Assembly (NCBI RefSeq): GCF_900183575.1
Contig: NZ_FXUZ01000003.1
Span: 186,001 to 250,000, forward strand
Direction: 5' to 3'
Length of the DNA: 64,000 bases
Source: Staphylococcus cornubiensis
Lineage (GTDB): Bacteria; Bacillota; Bacilli; Staphylococcales; Staphylococcaceae
Under the pieces are notes generated by a model, which was not told the origin of the DNA, searched no databases, and worked only from the letters and a program-made list of their open reading frames with translations. The position numbers and the translations under genes were made by a program. This document shows positions 8,069 to 17,046 of this stretch, one piece after another. Every line of letters begins with the position of its first letter. Positions within the stretch are counted from its first letter, which is position 1.

Positions 8069-8785
8069 ATGAAAAAATTATCATTAATACTCTTACTATT
8101 TCTCTCTTGCTTACTTCTTATGCCTTTTAACACGACTTACGCCAAAGGAACACAAGTACCCGTGCCAGATACCGTTGCAGATTCTCACAGTAAATATACC
8201 GCATACTTTCAAACGAATTCAGGTCGCTATTGTACAGCCATCCTGATTTCATCCACCGCTGCACTTACCGCTAAACATTGTGTGGGCGCTAAACGTGCAC
8301 AAAGAGTTGGTACAATTTATCCAGGGCAAAATGGAAAACAGAGGCCCTTTGGTTATATGAATATTAGCACCTACATTCCAAATCCTAACTATGATATTGC
8401 ATTGCTCAAAGGAACGGAAAGAGACCAAGACAGATTCTACAAATACTATATTAAAAAATTCACGACAACAGTTCGAGGTTACACAGATGAAGAACTTAAG
8501 AAGCTTAAAGGGGAAGAGGTATACTCCTATGGTTATCCTGACAAGAAAGAAACGCCTAAGAAAACACAATACCGTAGTGATGGTATAGTCATGGCTTTTA
8601 AAAGAATACCACCACCTTATCTTTTTACAGATATGCCTAATTATAGCGGTCAATCAGGCTCAGGTGTTTTCAAAAAAGATGGTCAATTTCTTGGCATCAT
8701 CATCACAAGATCAAAAGTGTACACTGCAAATGTACTTCCTTTTACTACAAACATTGCAGATTGGATTAATAAAAATTCGAAGTAA
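8069..8785 (+). CDS. Secreted trypsin-fold serine protease 5 of 15
   Basis: A 238-residue protein with signal peptide to TTYA25 and triad His70, Asp109 and Ser196; cysteines 55 and 71. Up to the catalytic His it is almost the same as protease 2 (same GTQVPVPDTVADSHSKY opening and TNSGRYCTAIL strand), but the region after Asp109 is its own, including the lysine-rich DKKETPKKTQYRSDG loop. That suggests either recent duplication or gene conversion of the 5' half. Class II leader with AAAGGTGTGAT. Confidence 0.9.
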   Translation: MKKLSLILLLFLSCLLLMPFNTTYAKGTQVPVPDTVADSHSKYTAYFQTNSGRYCTAILISSTAALTAKHCVGAKRAQRVGTIYPGQNGKQRPFGYMNISTYIPNPNYDIALLKGTERDQDRFYKYYIKKFTTTVRGYTDEELKKLKGEEVYSYGYPDKKETPKKTQYRSDGIVMAFKRIPPPYLFTDMPNYSGQSGSGVFKKDGQFLGIIITRSKVYTANVLPFTTNIADWINKNSK

Positions 8786-8822
8786 ATCGTTGGTATTTAC
8801 TTAAATATATTTAACTCACTTC

Positions 8823-8854
8823 AAAAGAGGTTGGAACTTGATGTCCAGCCTCTT
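8823..8854 (+). terminator. Hairpin after protease 5
   Basis: AAGAGGTTGG pairs with CCAGCCTCTT around a 10-base loop, followed by AACTTATT. Confidence 0.55.
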
Positions 8855-9121
8855 AACTTATTCTGTGCTATAGTTCGTTGTTAGAGCGTTTTCCCTCATA
8901 CCACATTTAGTACGAGGCGCTCCCCTTCTAAACTTCTCCTACAAACTAATCACTCAACAACCATATTTTATTTTTAAGACCGTGTTTGTATGCATTTTAT
9001 CGTAGTTCACTATGTGATTATTTTGCTCTTTCATCTCAAGAATTCATAGTCATGTTATTTCATAAAATTTTAATTATAACGCTTTAATATATTAAATATC
9101 ATATATTGAAGGTGTGACAAA
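8855..9121. other. Spacer between proteases 5 and 6
   Basis: No gene. It holds a GAGCG...CGCTC stem near 8885-8932, a degenerate version of the class I repeat (CCTACAAACTAATCACTCAA), and the class II leader of protease 6. Confidence 0.45.
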
Positions 9122-9835
9122 ATGAAAAAATTACGATTAGTACTATCACTGTTTCTAGTATGCTTAATTCTTAGCCCTATCGATTCTGCTTACGCCAAAA
9201 AAGGAACACAAGTCCTTGTTCCGGATACTATTAAAGATACCCATAGTAAATATACTGCACTATACAAATCTGGTATTTACCACACTTGTACAGCTATTCT
9301 CATTTCATCCACTGCCGCTATTACTGCTAAACATTGTGGAGGAAATCGCCCCTTAAAATATGGCGGTAGAATATACCCTGGTGCGTCAGGGCCCCTTACT
9401 CCTTTTGGTTATATGAATATTAGCAGCTATATTCCACATCCCAAATATGATATCGCAGTCATAAAAGGAACTTTAAATGATCAAAGTAAAGCCTACAGAT
9501 ACTATATTAGACCATTCAAGACTACTGTTACAGGTTACTCAGATCAAGAATTTCAGAAGTTTGTTAATACTGAAGCATATTCCTATGGTTACCCCAACAA
9601 GGGAGGACCATATCAACAATACCGAAGTGATGGCATGATTACTTTTTATCAAAAGAAACCCCTTTATCTTCGTACGGACTTGCCTACTTATGGTGGACAA
9701 TCAGGGTCTGGCGTCTTTAAAAAAAATGGTCAGTTTGTCGGAATGATTATTACCAGAACACCAGAAACTTACGAAGGGAATGCACTTCCTTTTACAAAAG
9801 ATATTGCCAAATGGATTAACAAATATGTGAAGTAA
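9122..9835 (+). CDS. Secreted trypsin-fold serine protease 6 of 15
   Basis: A 237-residue protein with signal peptide to SAYA25 and triad His71, Asp110 and Ser194. It opens the second sequence subgroup (6 and 9-15), marked by KHCGG after the catalytic His and DQSKAYRYYI where the first subgroup has DQDKFYKYYI. The signal-peptide coding stretch is identical at the DNA level, over about 60 bases, to that of protease 8, although the mature parts are clearly different; this is a sign of recombination between array members. Class II leader. Confidence 0.9.
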   Translation: MKKLRLVLSLFLVCLILSPIDSAYAKKGTQVLVPDTIKDTHSKYTALYKSGIYHTCTAILISSTAAITAKHCGGNRPLKYGGRIYPGASGPLTPFGYMNISSYIPHPKYDIAVIKGTLNDQSKAYRYYIRPFKTTVTGYSDQEFQKFVNTEAYSYGYPNKGGPYQQYRSDGMITFYQKKPLYLRTDLPTYGGQSGSGVFKKNGQFVGMIITRTPETYEGNALPFTKDIAKWINKYVK

Positions 9836-9881
9836 CGACCTATCATGCATTATTAATACTTTATATAACACATAGCAAAAC

Positions 9882-9907
9882 AAGAGGCTGATCATTTCTA
9901 GCCTCTT
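9882..9907 (+). terminator. Hairpin after protease 6
   Basis: AAGAGGCT pairs with AGCCTCTT around a 10-base loop, followed by AATTATT. Confidence 0.55.
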
Positions 9908-10206
9908 AATTATTGTTGTGGGTCAATCTTAAAATGAATTTAATCACATCTTCAGCCAACATCCTTAGCATATTTCTTCATTACAGTAGTAATCCTTCCT
10001 CTTTTCATACAAACTTATCATTCAAATGCCACAATTTTTTCTTTCCAATCATTATTTTGAATGTCTTTCACCACCACTCAGCACGTTATGGTCATTAAAA
10101 TATCGCTCATTCCATATCTGATATAAGAAAAATATTATTACATAAATTATGCACATTATTATTTATAGTGTTAACATAAAGGATAATATAATAAAGGTGT
10201 GATTAC
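9908..10206. other. Spacer between proteases 6 and 7
   Basis: No gene is evident. It contains remnants of the class I upstream repeat (CATACAAACTTATCATTC, ATGTCTTTCA, CAGCACGTTATGG) and then a leader unlike the others, GTGTTAACATAAAGGATAAT, before the AAAGGTGTGAT ribosome site of protease 7. Confidence 0.45.
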
Positions 10207-10959
10207 ATGAAAAAATTAGAATCCATACTCTTATTGTTTCTCTCATGCTTTCTACTTATGCCTTTGGAATCTGCTTATGCCCAAAATGACATAGATATGA
10301 GGCCTGATCCGCCTCCAAAACCTCATCAAGACATTGTCCCAGATACAGTTAAAGACCCTCACAGTAAACTTACCGCAAAGTACAGTATTAAACCCGGTCT
10401 GAATTGTACTGCCATTCTGATTTCATCCACTGCCGCATTAACTGCTAAGCATTGTATAAAGGCTAAACCTGGAACATCTTACGGCACGATATACCCAGGT
10501 GCAAACGGAGACAAAACGCCTTTTGGTTATATGAATATTAGAGAAGTCATTACACATCCAAACTATTTGTATGATATAGCAATATTAAAAGGAACTGAAA
10601 GAGACCAAGATAAATTTTATAAATACTATATTGGAAAATTCAAAACAAAAGTTAAAGGTTACACAGATGAAACATTAGGCAGTTTCGTTAATAAAGAAGC
10701 TTACTCTTATGGCTATCCCAAAAAAGGTGACATTTATTATCAATATCGTAGCGATGGCACAATTACTCAATATATTGACAGCTTCAAACTTTATTATACA
10801 AATATTCCTGCATTTGGAGGGCAATCAGGCTCTGGTGTCTTCTTGAAAAGCGGACAGTTTGTCGGAATTATTATTGCAAGTACTGTAGACAAACATGAAG
10901 CTCATGTTCTACCTTTTACTACAGAAATTGCAGAGTGGATAAACAAAAATGCCAATTAA
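10207..10959 (+). CDS. Secreted trypsin-fold serine protease 7 of 15, extended N-terminus
   Basis: A 250-residue protein with signal peptide to SAYA25 and triad His82, Asp123 and Ser207; cysteines 67 and 83. After the signal it carries a 12-residue-longer, acidic, proline-rich N-terminus (NDIDMRPDPPPKPHQDI) ahead of the conserved VPDTVKD. Only proteases 7 and 8 have such an extension; it could be a short propeptide or a surface linker. The signal peptide (LFLSCFLLMP) is of the protease 2/3/5 type, unlike that of protease 8, so the extension and the signal have been combined independently. Confidence 0.9.
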   Translation: MKKLESILLLFLSCFLLMPLESAYAQNDIDMRPDPPPKPHQDIVPDTVKDPHSKLTAKYSIKPGLNCTAILISSTAALTAKHCIKAKPGTSYGTIYPGANGDKTPFGYMNIREVITHPNYLYDIAILKGTERDQDKFYKYYIGKFKTKVKGYTDETLGSFVNKEAYSYGYPKKGDIYYQYRSDGTITQYIDSFKLYYTNIPAFGGQSGSGVFLKSGQFVGIIIASTVDKHEAHVLPFTTEIAEWINKNAN

Positions 10960-11008
10960 AAAATTACTATAATTCAATATTTCTTGACTAGTTTAATCAC
11001 TCATCCTA

Positions 11009-11042
11009 GAAAGAGGTCAATATATGAAATCTAGCCTCTTAC
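11009..11042 (+). terminator. Hairpin after protease 7
   Basis: AAGAGGT faces GCCTCTT with a 16-base loop. It is weaker than the others. Confidence 0.45.
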
Positions 11043-11175
11043 TCATAATCCTGTTGTACGTAACATGACTAAAGTAGCACCGAGATTGTTTATGAGACAG
11101 ATTTTACCTCCCGTCACTTTAAAACCTCATGCGATTTCGTTTTATAAAATTTAAATATATAAAAGGTGTGACGAC

Positions 11176-11919
11176 ATGAAAAAAACACGATTAGTACTAT
11201 CACTGTTTCTAGTATGCTTAATTCTTAGCCCTATCGATTCTGCTTACGCCAAAAATGAGCAAGAATCAGCATCTGATATGTCTACAGATCCCCCTCACCA
11301 AGACGTCGTTCCGGATACAGTTAAAGACACTCATAGTAAATATACTGCAAAATACATTTCTGCTACTGGTAAAGTTTGTACGGCTATTCTAATTTCATCA
11401 ACTGCCGCTTTAACTGCACAACATTGTGGTGGAACTAAATACAAATCACCTGCCGGTAGGATATATCCTGGTGCTTCAGGAGATAAAACGCCTTTTGGTT
11501 ATATGAATATCAGATATTACATTCCACACCCAAGATATGATATTGCACTAATAAAAGGGATTGATAGAGATCAAGATAAATTCTACAAATATTATATTAA
11601 AAAATTCACGACTAAAGTTACAGGTTACTCAAATGAGCAATTTGAGAGTTTCAAGGATAGTGACGTATACTCGTATGGCTATCCCTACAAGAAGGGGGTT
11701 TTTGAGCAATACCGCAGTGATGGTAATATCACTTCTTATAGTGGTACCCTACCTCTTCTTAGTACGAATATGCCTGCGTCTGAAGGCCAGTCGGGTTCGG
11801 GCGTTTTCAAAAAAGATGGTCCATTTGTTGGCATCATTATCTCAAGTAATAATGGCAAAGCAGATGCACTCCCTTTTACTAAAGACATTGCAGACTGGAT
11901 TAACAACAATGCGAAATAA
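11176..11919 (+). CDS. Secreted trypsin-fold serine protease 8 of 15, extended N-terminus
   Basis: A 247-residue protein with signal peptide to SAYA25 and triad His83, Asp122 and Ser206; cysteines 68 and 84. The residue before the catalytic His is Gln (LTAQHC) where every other copy has Lys or Arg. The N-terminal extension (NEQESASDMSTDPPHQDV) shares the PPxxHQDVVPDTVKD end with protease 7. The signal-coding DNA is identical to that of protease 6. The leader is cut short: AAATTTAAATATATAAAAGG directly before the ATG region. Confidence 0.9.
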   Translation: MKKTRLVLSLFLVCLILSPIDSAYAKNEQESASDMSTDPPHQDVVPDTVKDTHSKYTAKYISATGKVCTAILISSTAALTAQHCGGTKYKSPAGRIYPGASGDKTPFGYMNIRYYIPHPRYDIALIKGIDRDQDKFYKYYIKKFTTKVTGYSNEQFESFKDSDVYSYGYPYKKGVFEQYRSDGNITSYSGTLPLLSTNMPASEGQSGSGVFKKDGPFVGIIISSNNGKADALPFTKDIADWINNNAK

Positions 11920-11965
11920 CACTAAACTGTAATTTTAAGTTTTTTACTCACTTTATCACTTATGC

Positions 11966-12007
11966 TAAAAGAGGCTGGTCAAGATTTCTAGCCTCTTCCT
12001 TTTTTAT
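11966..12007 (+). terminator. Terminator after protease 8
   Basis: AAAGAGGCT pairs with AGCCTCTT and is followed by CCTTTTTT, giving the best intrinsic terminator of the array. Confidence 0.7.
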
Positions 12008-12104
12008 TGCTCAATTTTAAAATGAACTTAGCGTCATACCACACTAACATTCTCGATGTTATTTTTTTATTCTTTTATTTTAAGTCATATATTCTGTGGT
12101 ATTA

Positions 12105-12239
12105 TCACTTGCTCCATGTCCTCTTATAGACAAACATAGTCGAAACTATTATATGTAGGACATAGGGAACTTCATCATAAAAAGAAGGGTCATAAATAAA
12201 TTGACGATCATTATCAGGAATAAATTCTTTGAAATAACA
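12105..12239 (-). pseudogene. In-frame coding-like tail beyond the GNAT stop codon
   Basis: Reading on through the TAA of the GNAT gene in the same frame gives 44 more sense codons ending at TGA. They include FIPDNDRQFIYDPSFYDEVP, which reads like protein and echoes the ENDNDRYFFY that ends the gene. Either the gene has suffered a nonsense mutation or a fragment of another gene abuts it. This is inference; the segment is not counted as expressed. Confidence 0.35.
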
Positions 12240-12749
12240 TTAATAGAAAAAATACCTGTCATTATCATTTTCTAAATTATCAAATGAAGAATCATAACAA
12301 AATCCTAGACTAAGAGCAGTTTTTATAGATGGCTTATTTTCCCTTTTTGTGCGCGCTAATATTTTAATGTTCTTATTAATTTTATTACATTCAACATAAT
12401 TTATGATTGCCCTACATGCTTCTTTTGTATAACCTCGTCTCATAAAATCAGGACTAATTCTATAATATAAATTAAGATATTTATTGTTATTAATTTTCTT
12501 ATATCTGACTCCACATACACCTACCAATGTAAAGTTTTTTGTTAATACTAAGAAATATCCAAATCCATATTCATTCCAGTGTTCAATCCAACTATCAAGC
12601 ATGATTTTTGTTTGTTTTAAATTAGTATGTGGCCCATTAGGATTATGTAAATTTGTTCTACTATCTGAATGAATTTTATATAAATCATTTAAATATTTAT
12701 AACTAGGCTTCATTAAATACAAATTTTTAGTCTCAATTTCTATTTTCAT
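12240..12749 (-). CDS. GNAT acetyltransferase (RimJ/RimL type) inside the protease array
   Basis: A 169-residue GNAT of the RimJ/RimL type, on the opposite strand between proteases 8 and 9. Visible blocks are the IETKNLYLMKPSYKYLNDLY opening, YFLVLTKNFTLVGVCGVRY (beta strands), YYRISPDFMRRGYTKEACRA (the acetyl-CoA loop, R-R-G-Y-T) and NKPSIKTALSLGF near the C-terminus. The DNA is markedly more AT-rich than its neighbours and rich in Asn/Lys/Ile codons, pointing to acquisition from another low-GC source. A good AGGAGG lies before the ATG. The frame stays open for 44 codons past the TAA, so the protein may be slightly truncated. Substrate unknown. Confidence 0.82.
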   Translation of the reverse strand: MKIEIETKNLYLMKPSYKYLNDLYKIHSDSRTNLHNPNGPHTNLKQTKIMLDSWIEHWNEYGFGYFLVLTKNFTLVGVCGVRYKKINNNKYLNLYYRISPDFMRRGYTKEACRAIINYVECNKINKNIKILARTKRENKPSIKTALSLGFCYDSSFDNLENDNDRYFFY

Positions 12750-12849
12750 AAGATGCCTCCTTATTGAATATCATACAACACCATTCGGCATGTTTTCATA
12801 CCTTCATTAAAGTTCCACTCTTTTCGCTTCACATATTCATATAAATATT

Positions 12850-12913
12850 ATTATATAAAATTTTAAGTTATTGCGTTAAAATATTAAGTATAATATGTCA
12901 AAGGAGTGATTTC
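12850..12913 (+). promoter_or_regulatory. Class II upstream region of protease 9
   Basis: TATAAAATTTTAAGTTATTG core and a TATAAT, then AAAGGAGTGATTTC before the ATG. This ribosome site (AAGGAGTGAT), shared only with protease 10, is closer to consensus than the AAGGTGTGAT of the other copies and may give stronger translation. Confidence 0.5.
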
Positions 12914-13621
12914 ATGAAAAAAATGCAATTGCTAGTTTTGCTTTTTCTAACATGCTTCATTCTAATTCCTGTCGATGTTGCTTACGCCAAGGGAACACAA
13001 GTACTCGTTCCAGATACAATTAAAGACACTCACAGTAAATATACCGCCAAATACGAGTCTGGTATTCGTCGCGTTTGTACAGCCATTCTCATTTCATCAA
13101 CTGCCGCAGTAACCGCTAGACATTGTGGTGGCACTCAACGTGCAACACGTGCCGGGACAATCTACCCAGGTGCTTCAGGATCCAGTATGCCTTTTGGTTA
13201 TATGAATATTCGAGAATACATTCCACATCCAGAATATGATATTGCAGTAATCAAAGGCATTTTAAGAGATCAAAGTAAAGCCTACCAATACTATATTAGA
13301 CCATTCACGACGCAAGTTAGAGGGTATACAGATGAGCTATTAACTGATTTCAAAGATAGCGAGGTATATTCTTATGGTTATCCATATAGAGATCGTGTTT
13401 TTAAACAATACCGCAGTGATGGCATTGTTAAATTTTATAGTAAGCAGCATGTCCTTCTTGTTACGGATATTCCTGCGCTTAAAGGACAATCAGGATCTGG
13501 CGTCTTCAAAAAAGATGGACAATTTGTCGGAATTATCATTGGAAGTAGAAAAGATGGCGAAGCAAACGTACTCCCTTTTACTGAAAAAATTGCAAAATGG
13601 ATTAACCAGAACGCAAAATAA
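12914..13621 (+). CDS. Secreted trypsin-fold serine protease 9 of 15
   Basis: A 235-residue protein, the shortest of the array, with signal peptide to VAYA25 and triad His70 (VTARHC), Asp109 and Ser193. It lies just beyond the inserted GNAT gene and heads the second half of the array. The loop before the nucleophile is basic (IPALKGQSG) where proteases 10-14 have LPTYEGQSG, and the strand after it ends GIIIGSRKDG. Stronger AAGGAGTGAT ribosome site. Confidence 0.9.
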   Translation: MKKMQLLVLLFLTCFILIPVDVAYAKGTQVLVPDTIKDTHSKYTAKYESGIRRVCTAILISSTAAVTARHCGGTQRATRAGTIYPGASGSSMPFGYMNIREYIPHPEYDIAVIKGILRDQSKAYQYYIRPFTTQVRGYTDELLTDFKDSEVYSYGYPYRDRVFKQYRSDGIVKFYSKQHVLLVTDIPALKGQSGSGVFKKDGQFVGIIIGSRKDGEANVLPFTEKIAKWINQNAK

Positions 13622-13652
13622 CCCATTCCTTAACTACCTTTATCATTCACGC

Positions 13653-13692
13653 CAAAGAGGTTGGTATCATCACCCCGACCTCTTACTTTTGT
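13653..13692 (+). terminator. Hairpin after protease 9
   Basis: AAAGAGGTTGG faces CGACCTCTT, followed by ACTTTTGTT. Confidence 0.6.
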
Positions 13693-13832
13693 TATAACTT
13701 AAATGCATCAAAGAGTTTACGTCATTCACAATCCCGCTATTTTCACTTCATAACGTCACAGGATCGTTATTTCCAAAAATTTTAAAGTTGATTTTAATAT
13801 ATTGAACGATTATATATTAAAGGAGTGATTTC

Positions 13833-14549
13833 ATGAAAAAATTACGATTAATACTATTACTGTCACTAGCTTGCTTTCTTTTCTTCCCTATCGATGCTGC
13901 TTATGCCAAAAAAGGAACACAAGTCCTTGTTCCAGATACAGTTAAAGATCCGCACAGTAAATATACCGCCAAATACGAATCTGCTAACCACTCACATTGT
14001 ACAGCAATCCTGATTTCATCAACTGCCGCAATAACAGCAAAGCATTGTGGTGGAAATCATCGCACTTCATATAATGGGACAATCTATCCAGGCGAGTCAG
14101 GATTGAGCACGCCTTTTGGTTATATGAATATTAGTACATACATTCCACATCCAGACCCCAAATATGATATTGCGCTGTTAAAAGGGACTGAAAGAGATCA
14201 AAGTAAAGCTTATAAATACTATATAAAAGAATTTAAGACACCAGTGACGGGTTTCTCAGATCAAGAATTAAGTAGGTTCACTAAGAGTCAAGTATATTCC
14301 TATGGCTATCCTTCTAAATATGGTGGTTATAAGCAATATCGCAGTGATGGCGAAATCGAATATTATATAAGATCCTCGCTCCTTTTTTATACGACATTGC
14401 CTACTTATGAAGGACAATCGGGATCTGGCGTTTTCAAAAAGAATGGTCAATTTATCGGTATTATTATCACACGGACACAACAATATGAAGGAAATGTGCT
14501 TCCTCTTACAGAAGACATTGCAAAATGGATAAATGATAACGCGAAATAA
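13833..14549 (+). CDS. Secreted trypsin-fold serine protease 10 of 15
   Basis: A 238-residue protein with signal peptide to AAYA25 and triad His71, Asp112 and Ser196; cysteines 56 and 72. First of the tight group 10-14 that shares YPGESG(L/S/M)STPFGYMN and LPTYEGQSG. It keeps a two-residue insertion before the catalytic Asp (PHPDPKYD) that 11-15 lack. The YESANHSHCTAIL strand carries extra histidines near the active site. AAGGAGTGAT ribosome site. Confidence 0.9.
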   Translation: MKKLRLILLLSLACFLFFPIDAAYAKKGTQVLVPDTVKDPHSKYTAKYESANHSHCTAILISSTAAITAKHCGGNHRTSYNGTIYPGESGLSTPFGYMNISTYIPHPDPKYDIALLKGTERDQSKAYKYYIKEFKTPVTGFSDQELSRFTKSQVYSYGYPSKYGGYKQYRSDGEIEYYIRSSLLFYTTLPTYEGQSGSGVFKKNGQFIGIIITRTQQYEGNVLPLTEDIAKWINDNAK

Positions 14550-14582
14550 TACATTTCTTAACTAACTTTATCACTCATGCTA

Positions 14583-14614
14583 AAAGAGGCTGGAAATCAA
14601 ATTCTAGCCTCTTA
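14583..14614 (+). terminator. Hairpin after protease 10
   Basis: AAGAGGCTGG faces CTAGCCTCTT around a short loop. Confidence 0.55.
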
Positions 14615-14742
14615 CTCATGTCATAGACTTTACGATGTCCTTAACACCCTGCCATACCAAAATTTCTTATCATTACTATTTCATAAAATTTTAAAGTTAT
14701 TACACTAAGATATTAAATATAATCTATTAAAGGTGGGATAAC

Positions 14743-15453
14743 ATGAAAAAATTTCGGTTGCCGTTCGTACTGTGCTTAATATGCTTTGTCCTCTTCCCTG
14801 TCGATGTTGCTTATGCTAAAAAAGGCACACAAGTCCTTGTTCCAGATACGGTCAAAGATCCACACAGTAAATACACTGCCAAATACGAATCTGCTAACCA
14901 TCAGCATTGTACTGCCATTCTGATTTCGTCAACTGTCGCAATCACTGCTAAACATTGTGGCGGGGATTACAAAACATCATTTAACGGGACGATTTATCCA
15001 GGAGAATCAGGGTTAAGTACGCCTTTTGGTTATATGAACGTTAGGGTCTATATTCCACACCCAAAATACGACATTGCGCTATTAAAGGGGACTGAAAAAG
15101 ACCAAAGCAGGGCCTACCATTACTATATTAGAAACTTCAAGACCCAAGTTAAAAGTTTCACAGATATGCAATTACAGCGTTTCCTTTATGACGATATCTA
15201 CTCCTATGGTTATCCTTACAAACGTAGTGCTTACAAACAATATCGTAGTGATGGTCAAGTTACTTTTTATGAAAAAAATAAAGTGCTCCTTCGTACGTCA
15301 TTACCGACTTATGAGGGGCAATCGGGGTCCGGTGTTTTCAAAAAAGATGGTCAATTTATCGGTATTATCATCACTAGAACACAACAATTTGAAGGCAATG
15401 TACTCCCTTTTACTCAAAAAATTGCAAATTGGATTAATGAAAATGAATCATAA
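14743..15453 (+). CDS. Secreted trypsin-fold serine protease 11 of 15
   Basis: A 236-residue protein with signal peptide to VAYA25 (its core, LPFVLCLICFVLFP, is the most altered of the set) and triad His71, Asp110 and Ser194. STVAITAKHC replaces STAA.TAKHC, a change shared by 12-14. The C-terminus is acidic (NWINENES). The ribosome site reads AAAGGTGGGAT. No hairpin of the array type follows, so read-through into protease 12, 117 bases downstream, is possible. Confidence 0.9.
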   Translation: MKKFRLPFVLCLICFVLFPVDVAYAKKGTQVLVPDTVKDPHSKYTAKYESANHQHCTAILISSTVAITAKHCGGDYKTSFNGTIYPGESGLSTPFGYMNVRVYIPHPKYDIALLKGTEKDQSRAYHYYIRNFKTQVKSFTDMQLQRFLYDDIYSYGYPYKRSAYKQYRSDGQVTFYEKNKVLLRTSLPTYEGQSGSGVFKKDGQFIGIIITRTQQFEGNVLPFTQKIANWINENES

Positions 15454-15506
15454 CAACTTGCTAATGCACCATTGCTTCCTAATTCCAAAAATTTACTACG
15501 CTGTTA

Positions 15507-15570
15507 TTTCATAAAATTTTAAAGTTATTACATTAATATATTAAACATAAACTATTAAAGGTGTGATGAC
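15507..15570 (+). promoter_or_regulatory. Class II upstream region of protease 12
   Basis: TTTCATAAAATTTTAAAG core followed by TTATTACATTAATATATTAA and the AAAGGTGTGAT ribosome site. It is nearly identical to the block before protease 11 and similar to that before 15. Confidence 0.5.
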
Positions 15571-16281
15571 ATGAAAAAATTAAGGTTGCTATTACTGCTG
15601 ACACTCATATGTTTTATCCTCTTCCCTGTTGATGCTGCTTACGCCAAAAAAGGCACACAACACGTCGTCCCAGATACCGTCGCGGACCCTCACAGTAGAT
15701 TAACTGCCAAATACGAATCTGTTCACCTTAACCATTGTACTGCCATTCTCATTTCGTCAACTGTCGCATTAACTGCTAAACATTGTGGCGGAGATTATTA
15801 TTCATCATTTAACGGGACAATCTATCCGGGTGAGTCAGGCTCGAGTACGCCTTTTGGGTATATGAATGTGAGAGTCTACATCCCACATCCAGACTATGAT
15901 ATTGCGATATTAAAAGGAACTGAAGCAGACCAAAGTAGAGCCTACAAATACTATATTAAAAATTTTAAGACACCCGTTACAGGATTTAGTGATAAAGAAT
16001 TATACGATATCATGGGTCAAGATGTTTACGCCTATGGTTATCCATACAAATTCAGTGGGTATAAGCAATACCGCAGTGATGGCAGCATCTATTATTATTA
16101 TCAAAATAAGCATTTTGTTCATACATCATTGCCTACGTATGAAGGGCAATCGGGATCTGGCGCCTTCTTAAAAGATGGTCGGTTTGTCGGAATCATCATC
16201 ACAAGGACAGAAAGTTATGAAGGTAATTTCCTCCCATTTACTAAAGATATTGCAGATTGGATTAACCAACACGCGAATTAG
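15571..16281 (+). CDS. Secreted trypsin-fold serine protease 12 of 15
   Basis: A 236-residue protein with signal peptide to AAYA25 and triad His71, Asp110 and Ser194. With 13 and 14 it forms a subgroup in which the nucleophile is followed by GSGAFLK(D/N)GRF instead of GSGVFKKDGQF, and the strand before the disulfide is YESVHL(N/D/S)HC. Only 54 bases separate it from protease 13 and no hairpin intervenes, so 12 and 13 may share a transcript, possibly with 11. Confidence 0.9.
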   Translation: MKKLRLLLLLTLICFILFPVDAAYAKKGTQHVVPDTVADPHSRLTAKYESVHLNHCTAILISSTVALTAKHCGGDYYSSFNGTIYPGESGSSTPFGYMNVRVYIPHPDYDIAILKGTEADQSRAYKYYIKNFKTPVTGFSDKELYDIMGQDVYAYGYPYKFSGYKQYRSDGSIYYYYQNKHFVHTSLPTYEGQSGSGAFLKDGRFVGIIITRTESYEGNFLPFTKDIADWINQHAN

Positions 16282-16335
16282 AATCTTGCTGTAATCGTGC
16301 TTTCATAAATTTTAAATTATTAAAGGTGTGTTGAC

Positions 16336-17046
16336 ATGAAAAATTTACGTTTGCTGCTCTTACTATCACTCGCATACTTTATCCTCTTCCCTGTTGATGC
16401 TGCTTACGCCAAAAAAGGAACGCAACACGTCGTCCCAGATACCGTTGCGGATCCTCACAGTAAATACACTGCCAAATACGAGTCTGTCCACCTTGATCAT
16501 TGTACGGCCATTTTGATTTCATCAACTGTCGCATTAACTGCAAAACATTGTGGTGGAAATTTTCTCTCATCGTTTAACGGCACGATCTATCCAGGGGAGT
16601 CAGGATTAAGCACCCCTTTTGGTTATATGAACGTTAGGGTCTACATTCCAAATCAAAAGTATGACATTGCGCTATTAAAAGGGACTGTAGCTGACCAAAG
16701 TAGTGCTTACAAATACTATATCAAACCATTCAAGACAGAGGTGACAGGTTTCAGAGATGACCAATTATACGGTTTCACCAATCGTGACGTATACTCGTAT
16801 GGTTACCCTTACAAGTTTAGTGGTTATAAACAATATCGTAGTGATGGTAGCGTTGCATATTATCATAAAAATGACCATTATCTTCATACGACATTGCCGA
16901 CTTATGAAGGACAATCGGGGTCTGGCGCTTTCTTAAAAGATGGTCGATTTATCGGAATCATTATCACAAGAGACGACCACTATGAAGGCAATATACTCCC
17001 TTTCACTCAAGACATTGCAAATTGGATTAACGAACACGCAAATTAG
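16336..17046 (+). CDS. Secreted trypsin-fold serine protease 13 of 15
   Basis: A 236-residue protein with signal peptide to AAYA25 and triad His71, Asp110 and Ser194. The cysteine otherwise conserved in the hydrophobic signal core is Tyr here (SLAYFILFP), which shows that residue is not a lipoprotein anchor in the family. IPNQKYD replaces IPHPxYD before the Asp. The ribosome site reads AAAGGTGTGTTGAC, slightly poorer than in the other copies. The spacer upstream is a shortened class II leader. Confidence 0.9.
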   Translation: MKNLRLLLLLSLAYFILFPVDAAYAKKGTQHVVPDTVADPHSKYTAKYESVHLDHCTAILISSTVALTAKHCGGNFLSSFNGTIYPGESGLSTPFGYMNVRVYIPNQKYDIALLKGTVADQSSAYKYYIKPFKTEVTGFRDDQLYGFTNRDVYSYGYPYKFSGYKQYRSDGSVAYYHKNDHYLHTTLPTYEGQSGSGAFLKDGRFIGIIITRDDHYEGNILPFTQDIANWINEHAN

